Part shown: one piece after another, positions 1 to 4,598 of the stretch
Position numbering within the stretch: position 1 is the first letter of the stretch
Layout: every line of letters begins with the position of its first letter
Assembly: GCA_963579625.1 (NCBI GenBank)
Contig: CAUZHN010000067.1
Span: forward strand, 1 to 12,873
Direction: 5' to 3'
DNA: 12,873 bases
Origin: JAAXGI01 sp963579625
Lineage (GTDB): Bacteria; Gemmatimonadota; Gemmatimonadetes; Longimicrobiales; Gaopeijiaceae
Made by a program: the position numbers and the translations under genes
Notes under the pieces: generated by a model
The model's database searches: none
The model's input: only the letters and a program-made list of their open reading frames with translations
What the model was told of the DNA's origin: nothing

Positions 1-459
1 GGTGCGTCGCCGACATGGCAGTGGCACGGATACGAAAACTCATGGATCATTCTGGACGGGCGACCGGTTCAGTCTGTGAGTGGTGGGGCGCACTGGGGGG
101 GCGGGATGTTGCTGAGCGCGTTTGATCAGGCCCGCTTTGGCCTCTTGACGATGCACAAGGGGATGTGGAACGGTCAGAGGCTCATCTCAGAGGAGTGGAT
201 TGATATGTCGACCACGCCCGATGAGGCAAACAGGAACTCTGGCTTCATGAACTTCTCCCTGAACACCGACCAGAGCCGCTATCCAAACGCACCCGAATAC
301 ACCTGGACGCACTCGGGCGCCGGGTCGAATCTCATCTATGTCGATCCAGCCAACGAGTTGGTGATCGTCGCAAGGTGGATTCAGGGCGGGGCGTTCACCA
401 ACGTTGTCCATACGGTGCTGGATGCGATGGGGGCCGCCGCCGTCACCGTCAGCAACTGA
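1..459 (+). CDS. Serine hydrolase (beta-lactamase / DD-peptidase-like), C-terminal part
   Basis: The frame is open from the first base of the window to the TGA at 457-459, so the gene begins upstream and only its last 152 codons are seen. The visible part fits the C-terminal half of the class C beta-lactamase / penicillin-binding-like serine hydrolases: a Gly-rich stretch (SGGAHWGGGM), then 'FGLLTMHKGMWNGQRLISEEW', a typical helix and loop of this family, then HSGAG at about 310-324, which sits where the family has its third active-site motif (KTG/HTG/HSG). The catalytic SxxK and YxN motifs would lie upstream of the window. Such proteins are usually exported esterases or peptidases; the substrate cannot be told from this part. 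An internal GTG at 76 could be mistaken for a start but lies inside the conserved domain. Family assignment is fairly secure, specific function unknown. Confidence 0.8.
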   Translation, partial: GASPTWQWHGYENSWIILDGRPVQSVSGGAHWGGGMLLSAFDQARFGLLTMHKGMWNGQRLISEEWIDMSTTPDEANRNSGFMNFSLNTDQSRYPNAPEYTWTHSGAGSNLIYVDPANELVIVARWIQGGAFTNVVHTVLDAMGAAAVTVSN

Positions 460-474
460 TCTGGGGGTGTGCAG

Positions 475-487
475 GGCCCGAGGGGCC
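475..487 (+). terminator. Weak GC hairpin after the serine hydrolase
   Basis: GGCCC and GGGCC pair around a 3-base GAG loop, 15 bases after the hydrolase stop. There is no T-run behind it, so a role in termination is only possible. Confidence 0.2.
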
Positions 488-503
488 GTATGCCGGACGA
501 GAA

Positions 504-725
504 AGGTTCCTCAGAGTGCTGATTACACACGACACGGTTCGGCTGGTGTGGCCGCTTACGGAAGGACGGCCCATCAGACGCCACCATTGACTGGCTGGCC
601 ACAGAGGGGATTTCCTTTAGGGAGGTCTACACCAGAACTCCGGCTGTTCGGCCATGTGTGCTAGCCTCACGACTGGGATTCCAGGCCACGATGAAATGAC
701 TCGTAGTAGGAGCAATTATCACTAA
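504..725 (+). pseudogene. Frameshifted N-terminal fragment of a sulfatase
   Basis: No single frame is long here, but pieces in successive frames line up, in order, with the N-terminal domain of sulfatases (alkaline phosphatase superfamily). Frame 3 (504-542) reads RFLRVLITHDTVR, like the family's LLITLDTxR metal-site start. Frame 2 (548-583) reads VAAYGRTAHQTP, like GAYGxxxxxTP. Frame 1 (583-654) reads TIDWLATEGISFREVYTRTP, like the NIDxLAxEGxxFxxxYxxxP stretch. Frame 3 again (657-704) reads CASLTTGIPGHDEMTR, like SxASLLTGxYPxxHG, just after the catalytic Ser/Cys position. At least three frame changes and a TAA at 723 follow, and nothing of the C-terminal domain is visible. I infer a decayed remnant; sequencing error is less likely because the neighbouring genes are intact. 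Its metal-binding and catalytic site are no longer in one frame, so no product is expected. Confidence 0.65.
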
Positions 726-738
726 GTTTCATTAGTGA
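719..738. repeat. Perfect 7-bp inverted repeat
   Basis: TCACTAA (719-725) and TTAGTGA (732-738) pair around a 6-base loop. The repeat sits between the sulfatase remnant and repeat copy E. It could be an operator or a weak hairpin; no T-run follows on either strand. Confidence 0.35.
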
Positions 739-763
739 GTCGCTCTATCGATTTGACCCGACG

Positions 764-826
764 TTAGTATCCCACCCTACCACATCAATTCCGCAAGACA
801 CTTGTTGGTAGAAGCGCTAGGTGTCT
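764..826 (-). repeat. Intergenic repeat, copy E (compact)
   Basis: A shortened copy of the repeat best seen at 1976-2072. The plus strand shows the C-rich core (CCACCCTACCACATCAATT, then CCGCAA) joined directly to the AAGACACTT...AAGCG part, as if about 25 bases between the two halves were missing. AGACAC (796-801) pairs with GTGTCT (821-826) around a 19-base loop containing TAGAAGCG. The copy lies just past the stop of the YwqK-like gene. Confidence 0.45.
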
Positions 827-853
827 CGCCTGGAAGAGCGGAAGGGTCTGGGG

Positions 854-1129
854 CTAGCTCCCATCTGCAAGGTTGGGGAAACAGGGTGGGTAGGACACGA
901 ACGCTCGGGTCCGTGTCCCAGTCTCGGCCTCGAACATCCACTCGCCACACTTGTCACCCATGTTGTAGGTGCCCTTCTGCTGTAACTGGCCATTCTGGTG
1001 GTAGGACTCATATGGTCCATCCAACTTCCCGTTGCTATAGGTACCCTTCGACTTCAGTTGACCATTTGGATACTGATGCTCGAATGGCCCATCCTTCTTT
1101 TGCCCAAAAAGCCTAGATAGAAAACTCAC
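854..1129 (-). CDS. YwqK-like MORN-repeat protein
   Basis: A 91-residue protein made of MORN_2-type units: GPFEHQYPNGQLKSKGTY, then GPYESYHQNGQLQQKGTY, then a third unit starting GEWMFE. The tail VSYPPCFPNLADGS resembles the Pro/Cys-rich end often seen in small bacterial proteins annotated as 'toxin-antitoxin system YwqK family antitoxin'. That name comes from homology and a toxin partner is usually not shown; no toxin gene is adjacent here. I chose GTG at 1129 because GGAGAG lies 7 bases upstream and the protein then starts MSFLSRLFGQKK, a plausible N terminus. An ATG at 1144 in the same frame has no visible ribosome site. No signal peptide is seen. The role is unknown; MORN-type units often contact lipids or proteins. 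It forms a single-gene unit bounded by repeat copies E and D. Confidence 0.75.
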   Translation of the reverse strand: MSFLSRLFGQKKDGPFEHQYPNGQLKSKGTYSNGKLDGPYESYHQNGQLQQKGTYNMGDKCGEWMFEAETGTRTRAFVSYPPCFPNLADGS

Positions 1130-1149
1130 TGGGTAGCTCTCCATTAGGG

Positions 1150-1243
1150 TAGCGAGTCATTGTCCCACATCGAGGGGTAACCCTGTATGACCCCACACCG
1201 TGCCATCGAACCCGTAAAACACTTCTTAAGTGAATCGTTCCTT
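1150..1243 (-). repeat. Intergenic repeat, copy D (diverged)
   Basis: On the minus strand this gap shows AGTGTTTTACGGG and then, about 40 bases on, GGTTACC...GTGGGAC, matching the order of elements in copies A and C, though the spacing is longer and the match weaker. CACTT/AAGTG at 1221-1233 form a short hairpin in place of the outer arms seen in A, C and E. It lies directly upstream of the YwqK-like gene. Confidence 0.35.
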
Positions 1244-1271
1244 CTCGTGGTGAGTGAACACGATCGGTGAT

Positions 1272-1290
1272 TCGCCCAAGTCATGGGCGA
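1272..1290. repeat. Perfect 7-bp hairpin
   Basis: TCGCCCA (1272-1278) pairs with TGGGCGA (1284-1290) around a 5-base loop, and the pairing can extend past one mismatch by two further bases on each side. It lies in the gap between the cupin and the YwqK-like gene. Its function is unknown. Confidence 0.4.
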
Positions 1291-1335
1291 CTCTGGGATA
1301 TCCGTCACCTGCTCGAGTCCCCAGAGTGCTCGTGT

Positions 1336-1407
1336 GGCCACCAACGCCAAGCGGGACTCCAGCGCGAAAAGCTTCGGAGCCCCGCTTGGTGGCCTTCCGC
1401 TTAGCGG
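1336..1407 (-). terminator. Long imperfect inverted repeat downstream of the cupin gene
   Basis: GGCCAC (1336-1341) pairs with GTGGCC (1389-1394), CAAGCGGG with CCCGCTTG, CTCC with GGAG, and AGC with GCT, around a GCGAAAA loop. This gives about 21 bp, broken by an extra CAACGC-like bulge on one arm and small mismatches. A second hairpin, CCGC-TTA-GCGG, follows at 1397-1407. On the minus strand the pair begins 43 bases past the cupin stop, so termination is a reasonable guess, but no clean T-run follows. A bulged two-stem fold of this size also recalls integron attC sites; the required AAC/GTT end boxes are not in the right places. Confidence 0.4.
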
Positions 1408-1449
1408 GGATGTGCGTGGGGGGTCAGCGCCGCCCTCGCCCTTCCGGCG

Positions 1450-1941
1450 TCAGGGTTGTTCGATCTGAGTTGACCCTACGGGTCCCATCCCCATGATCTG
1501 GACCGTCACTTCTTCGTCCTTGGCCATATCGTAATGATGGCCGTAAGGAGGCTCGTAGATGAAGGTGCCAGGCCCGACCTTTTGCATCTGGTCAGGTGCG
1601 TAGACATCCGATGCTGCGCCCGTCGACACCCACCAATTGCCCTTGATAACCGTGATATGTCGGGCCTGATCGTGGAAGTGTGGCCGGCTGCCCTGCCCCG
1701 GCCCAAAGGTGATACGCATCACGTAGAGACCGGGCTCATTGGGATTGCCGAGAAGCACTACAGACCGACTGCCCTCGGGGGGATGGATTATTTCCGGATG
1801 AGCAATGATGAACCCTTCGGCATCCGGTGCCACGTAGGAGCCCGGTGCGGATTCACTTCCTTGGGCCGATGCCGTGTTGGCCCCGAGCAATAGGGTGCCG
1901 GACACACAACAGGCCCAGATAATCATTCGCGAACGTATCAT
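1450..1941 (-). CDS. Secreted single-domain cupin protein
   Basis: A 163-residue protein with a clear Sec signal peptide (MIRSRMIIWACCVSGTLLLG, cleavage probably after the ASA ending near residue 26), so it acts in the periplasm or outside the cell. The core is one cupin domain. Motif 1 is RPHFHDQARHITVIKG (residues 86-101), with His88 and His90 as likely metal ligands; the usual Glu two residues before His95 is Ala93. Motif 2 is YEPPYGHHYD (129-138), supplying His135/His136. The missing Glu suggests an altered metal site, as in several cupins of unknown function, so a specific enzyme cannot be named. The start is well supported: AGAGGAGA lies 5 bases before the ATG (plus strand 1947-1954). 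It is a lone transcription unit between repeat copies A and D, with a large hairpin behind it. Confidence 0.85.
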   Translation of the reverse strand: MIRSRMIIWACCVSGTLLLGANTASAQGSESAPGSYVAPDAEGFIIAHPEIIHPPEGSRSVVLLGNPNEPGLYVMRITFGPGQGSRPHFHDQARHITVIKGNWWVSTGAASDVYAPDQMQKVGPGTFIYEPPYGHHYDMAKDEEVTVQIMGMGPVGSTQIEQP

Positions 1942-1975
1942 AACTTTCTCCTCTGATTGTCAATTCGGTCGGATA

Positions 1976-2072
1976 GTGCTTCCCTTGATTCTGCCCTGCC
2001 CCACTCAGAACCGCAACCAGTCCGATGCCATAGGACGCGCAGAACACTGTTTCTTAGGTTAAGCGGTGTCCT
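1976..2072 (-). repeat. Intergenic repeat, copy A (reference copy)
   Basis: Plus-strand order: CTTCCC, then ATTCTGCCCTGCCCCACT, then CGCAACC, a variable part of about 25 bases, then GACGCGC, then AGAACAC (2041-2047), an 18-base segment with TAGGTTAAGCG, and GTGTCCT (2066-2072). The last two boxes pair, with one G-U pair on the minus strand. It aligns over nearly its full length with copy C, with only a small gap. It lies between the GNAT gene and the start of the cupin gene. Confidence 0.6.
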
Positions 2073-2084
2073 TGTTCAAAGAGG

Positions 2085-2115
2085 GGGATAAACCCCACTC
2101 GGGGGTTACTATCCC
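2085..2115. terminator. 12-bp hairpin between the GNAT and cupin genes
   Basis: GGGATA+AACCCC (2085-2096) pairs with GGGGTT+TATCCC (2102-2107 and 2110-2115) around a 5-base loop, with a 2-base AC bulge. It lies about 170 bases past the GNAT stop (minus strand) and is followed there by a weakly T-containing stretch. It may be a terminator or may belong to the neighbouring repeat; the long distance from the stop makes the first less sure. Confidence 0.4.
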
Positions 2116-2285
2116 ACTAATAACCTTACCCGAAGTACCGTTTCACTGGCGGTACAGAGCGCACCCACGTGTAGTCCTTATTCGGTATGAAGTTTCAGCC
2201 CTCTTAGCCTGTGTCATGAATAGATGCGCTAGGAGTCCTACCCTGTAAGGGGAAGCTGGTGGGCCGGGGTCAAAATCCTGCTCAG

Positions 2286-2798
2286 TTACGAGAGATCCAT
2301 CTCCATCGCGATGTTGCCCCGAGCGTACTTGTTATCGGCTGGGAGGGGTACCTCCACGAATCCGACCTTACGATAGAGTCCCATGGCTGCTTCAAGGGAA
2401 GTGTTGGAGATGAGAAAGAGCTGCTTCGCGCCCAGGCCGCGAGCATGCACGATCGTCTCTGCCAATAAATGCTGGCCAATGCCACGCCCACGGACATCCG
2501 CGCGAAGGGCCATTTTAGAGATCTCGTAGCGTTCGGGAGAAAGATACAGCAGAGCACAGACACCGAGGACACCAGTGGGGTCCTCGGCCACCAAGATCGC
2601 CCCCCCAGGGAGTATGATCGCTTCTTCCGGATGTAAGAGGAGTTGGTGATCTGCCTCCTCGACCTCGAAGTATTCTTCGATCCAGGAAAGATTCAGATCG
2701 CGAAATGCTACCGCGTGACGCGGTTCGTACTCTATAACTCGCAGTTCCGTCGACCCAGTCACTTCCAAGTGTTCGCTCCCAGTATTTCTTATCCTCAT
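2286..2798 (-). CDS. GNAT-family N-acetyltransferase
   Basis: A 170-residue, single-domain, cytoplasmic protein with the Gcn5-related acetyltransferase fold. Motif A is clear: ISKMALRADVRGRGIGQHLL (93-112), with the acetyl-CoA pyrophosphate loop Arg103-Gly-Arg-Gly-Ile-Gly108. It is followed by the helix GAKQLFLISNTSLEAAMGLY and motif B YRKVGFVEV (142-150). The substrate is not predictable. Residues 1-16 lie inside repeat copy B, and the ATG at 2798 has only a weak GGGGCAGGG upstream, so translation may really begin later, for example at the GTG of codon 13 (2762), just before conserved-looking sequence starts at 'ELRVIEYEPRH'. The stop is TAA at 2286-2288. It is a lone unit bounded by repeat copies B and A. 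Confidence 0.85.
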   Translation of the reverse strand: MRIRNTGSEHLEVTGSTELRVIEYEPRHAVAFRDLNLSWIEEYFEVEEADHQLLLHPEEAIILPGGAILVAEDPTGVLGVCALLYLSPERYEISKMALRADVRGRGIGQHLLAETIVHARGLGAKQLFLISNTSLEAAMGLYRKVGFVEVPLPADNKYARGNIAMEMDLS

Positions 2799-2892
2799 GC
2801 TGCCCTGCCCCTCTCAAATGCGCAACCTATTCGGGAAGCAAAGGGGAAGAGAATACTGGGAGACTAATTCTCTCTGGCATTAAGCAGGAGAG
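2786..2892 (-). repeat. Intergenic repeat, copy B (interrupted)
   Basis: CTGCCCTGCCCC is identical to copy A, and CGCAACC follows at the same distance. Beyond this only GAATACTG and TTAAGC recall the second half, separated by extra sequence that holds its own inverted repeat: AGAGAAT (2848-2854) pairs with ATTCTCT (2867-2873). The annotated start of the GNAT gene overlaps the C-rich core. Confidence 0.5.
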
Positions 2893-2938
2893 CCAACTAC
2901 GATGGGGCCTCCAACAGTGTAGATAAGGAGAAAAGGCT

Positions 2939-2974
2939 ATGCGCTTTCCCACCCCTGGTGACGAAGGGGATTAG
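2939..2974 (+). CDS. Possible 11-residue leader peptide
   Basis: ATG at 2939 has the best ribosome site in the area, AAGGAG at 2925-2930 with 8-base spacing. It opens a short frame, MRFPTPGDEGD, that ends with TAG at 2972-2974, one base before the ATG of the next gene (2976). The arrangement would allow translational coupling. It could instead be the original N terminus of the next gene, cut off by a frameshift. The peptide shows no run of one amino acid that would suggest attenuation. Confidence 0.35.
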   Translation: MRFPTPGDEGD

Positions 2975-2975
2975 C

Positions 2976-3323
2976 ATGCCTGCCTCTCGATTCTATGAAT
3001 GGCTTGATTCCAGTGGGCACAGGAGCTTTGCAACGAGATCTTCGAGTCCTCACGGTTCGGATACTGTTCGTATTCCCCTCTCGTTAGAGGTGGCGATGAA
3101 GTTACGAGTCGAGGCGAAGACGAAGAAGTTTGGGTCAAGGGATCACCAATTGAAGGTTCAGCTGGAAAAGTTAGGGGATTTGCTTCACGAGACGGGCGTA
3201 TCCATCAATCTCACAGGAGATACTCCCTATCTGATTGGCCCGAAAGGAGGCCCGGCGAAGGTAGCGAAATGGTTGGAGGAGTACGGGACAGGCTCACTAC
3301 CCAAGAGCGAGCGACAAGACTGA
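2976..3323 (+). CDS. Hypothetical protein, 115 residues
   Basis: I do not recognise the family. The product is soluble, with no signal peptide or membrane segment, and is Lys/Arg-rich in the middle (VAMKLRVEAKTKKFGSRDHQ). Two likely helices follow, LKVQLEKLGDLLHETG and the C-terminal VAKWLEEYG, with a Gly/Pro turn (LIGPKGGPAK) between. I chose ATG at 2976 because AAGGGGA lies 5 bases upstream and the stop of an upstream leader frame is one base away. GTG at 2958 is in frame and would add six residues but has no ribosome site. It is the only intact plus-strand gene among minus-strand neighbours in this part. It may be a small regulator or a cassette gene of unknown role. Codon pattern and unbroken length support a real gene, but only moderately. 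Confidence 0.5.
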   Translation: MPASRFYEWLDSSGHRSFATRSSSPHGSDTVRIPLSLEVAMKLRVEAKTKKFGSRDHQLKVQLEKLGDLLHETGVSINLTGDTPYLIGPKGGPAKVAKWLEEYGTGSLPKSERQD

Positions 3324-3325
3324 AC

Positions 3326-3354
3326 TCTGGTTTGTGGTTCAGGTTTTAACCAGA
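3326..3354 (+). terminator. Weak hairpin at the end of the hypothetical gene
   Basis: TCTGGTT (3326-3332) pairs with AACCAGA (3348-3354) around a 15-base loop, starting 3 bases after the TGA. No T-run follows, so a terminator role is tentative. Confidence 0.3.
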
Positions 3355-3709
3355 ACTGACCATTTATCGCATATGTGCATTACGTTTGGGCTCAGCCTCC
3401 CCCTTCCCCCGTAAGCGAGACAGTACAACCATTTCTACCTCGGACTACGGTTGCCCATAATCGTGCCTGTGACCGTAAGTCAGATTTGCACCCCTAGATA
3501 AGGTCGGATTGGCTCCGGAAACTAGCAGTTCCACCCCGGTGAAGGTCTTCGGTAACTGACAGTCTGACACCGATGTTTGTCAGCTAGTACCAGGACAATC
3601 CCAACTAGATATCTTCTTGAGAAATGCTATTCAGGTGGCGGGAGAGGGGTGGGTGAGAATACGAAAGGGCTGTTGTTCACCCTACGATAAGTTGCTAGTT
3701 GAAATCCCC
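3355..3709. other. Gene-free stretch with a weak reversed repeat copy
   Basis: I see no credible gene or tRNA on either strand. CTGACA (3564-3569) and TGTCAG (3578-3583) form a 6-bp hairpin. At 3630-3660 the plus strand reads GGTGGCGG...GAGAGGGGTGGGTGAGAAT, which resembles the G-rich core of the intergenic repeat in the opposite orientation (copy F, weak). Apart from this I see nothing. Confidence 0.3.
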
Positions 3710-4330
3710 TCATAGGTTGTCCGCCAACCTCCAGAGGTACCAGGCGGCGACGCTGCGGAGGGGACACCAGCACCTGGCCCTGTCGAGGAGTGCCTCCGGG
3801 GTGGGGCGCTCCGTCAAGCCATCCAGGAGGCGAACGCCCTCCTGAATGCCAAGATCCCCTGCAGGCATGACGTCGAGCCTCCCAAGCTTGAAGATTAGGA
3901 ACATTTGTGCCGTCCATTCTCCGATCCCCCAAACAGTTGTCAGACGACGCATGACCTCGGCGTCATCGTGGCGAGCGATCCCCCTCAGATTCAACTCTCC
4001 ATGTAGGATCTTCCCTGCCAAGTCCCGGATGGCCTTGGTCTTGCTCCGGGATAATCCGGCCTCGAGAAGCCGCTTTTCCGAAAGAGAGAGCATTTGATCC
4101 GGCGTCGGGAAACGTGATCCGGGGCTGAGAGCCCTCACACGTCTGTAAATTGTGGCCGCTGCCTTGGTGGCTAGCTGTTGATAGATGATGGACCGCACTA
4201 GTACATGGAAATAGGGGCTACGCGAGTCTCCGAAAGGCAGGTCGGGGAAAGGGCCTAGTCGCTTGATCAGCGCCCCCAAGATTGGATCCCGACTCTTTAG
4301 GGATTTGATCTGTGCAGTGCTCGGTTTCAT
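3710..4330 (-). CDS. DNA-3-methyladenine glycosylase II (AlkA-like, HhH-GPD)
   Basis: A 206-residue base-excision repair glycosylase, close to the usual length of the short AlkA/MAG-like forms that lack the extra N-terminal domain of E. coli AlkA. It removes alkylated purines from DNA in the cytoplasm. Visible features are YFHVLVRSIIYQQLATKAAA (40-59), the family's QQ(L/I)xxKAA helix; the DNA-binding helix-hairpin-helix LTTVWGIGEWTAQMFLIF (130-147); the catalytic loop DVMPAGDLG with Asp159 as the likely catalytic residue; and the C-terminal PLRSVAAWYLWRL that closes the fold. The start at 4330 is supported by AGGAG with about 8-base spacing. It is a single-gene unit with repeat copy C upstream. 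Neighbours give no sign of an SOS or Ada regulon. Confidence 0.92.
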   Translation of the reverse strand: MKPSTAQIKSLKSRDPILGALIKRLGPFPDLPFGDSRSPYFHVLVRSIIYQQLATKAAATIYRRVRALSPGSRFPTPDQMLSLSEKRLLEAGLSRSKTKAIRDLAGKILHGELNLRGIARHDDAEVMRRLTTVWGIGEWTAQMFLIFKLGRLDVMPAGDLGIQEGVRLLDGLTERPTPEALLDRARCWCPLRSVAAWYLWRLADNL

Positions 4331-4408
4331 ACGGCTTGCTCCTGTTCGGTATAACAGCGAGGAGGAGTAGAGTTCTTTTTACAGGATGATCCTCCACCGA
4401 GTTTGGTG

Positions 4409-4510
4409 GTACTTCCCCTCATTCTGCCCCGTCCCACTGAGATCCATAACTGAGCCGGGGTAGGTCGTCGGGCGCGTAAAACACTATGCATAGCTCAAGC
4501 GCTGTGTACG
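4409..4510 (-). repeat. Intergenic repeat, copy C
   Basis: Plus strand: TACTTCCC, ATTCTGCCCCGTCCCACT, a variable middle, GGGCGCG, then CGTA-AAA-CAC (4475-4484), a 19-base segment with TAGCTCAAGCG, then GTGTACG (4504-4510). CAC and CGTA pair with GTG and TACG, leaving AAA as a bulge. It matches copy A in order, spacing and most conserved bases, while the arm bases differ. It lies between the AlkA gene and the divergent metallopeptidase gene. Confidence 0.6.
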
Positions 4511-4518
4511 GTGGAACA

Positions 4519-4556
4519 GGGTGGCGGCACCCTACTGGCCGTGTTATTGGCCACCC
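4519..4556. repeat. Inverted repeats upstream of the metallopeptidase gene
   Basis: GGGTGGC (4519-4525) pairs with GCCACCC (4550-4556). Alternatively GGGTG (4519-4523) pairs with CACCC (4528-4532). The two pairings exclude each other. They sit about 45 bases before the start at 4599 and could act on its mRNA leader or belong to repeat copy C. Confidence 0.35.
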
Positions 4557-4598
4557 TTTCGCTAGCGTGGGTAGAGAGGAAGGACGCATCTTTAGGAC

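Larger units (their letters stand above)
1229..1423 (-). other. Open frame without a start; possible gene 3' end remnant
   Basis: Between a TGA at 1424-1426 and a TAA at 1226-1228 the minus strand is open for 65 codons. It ends GYPRVAHDLGESPIVFTHHE and a few more residues, which has the look of coding sequence. There is no ATG or GTG and no recognisable family. Strong inverted repeats overlap it, so this may be chance or the tail of a decayed gene. Confidence 0.2.

Noticed and set aside
802..1116. 104-codon plus-strand frame
   Set aside because: It is antisense to the YwqK-like gene, whose MORN units are plain, and its own translation is rich in Arg, Ser and Thr without a pattern.
2066..2248. 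60-codon plus-strand frame starting GTG
   Set aside because: It starts inside repeat copy A and crosses the 2085-2115 hairpin, has no ribosome site, and no recognisable product.
3360..3700. tRNA or small RNA gene in the long gap
   Set aside because: No cloverleaf, no GTTCRA-type T-arm and only a 6-bp hairpin could be found.
1205..4510. Calling the intergenic repeats integron attC sites
   Set aside because: The layout fits, but RYYYAAC/GTTRRRY boxes at the right ends of a foldable site are not present in a consistent way and no integrase is in the window, so they are listed only as repeats.
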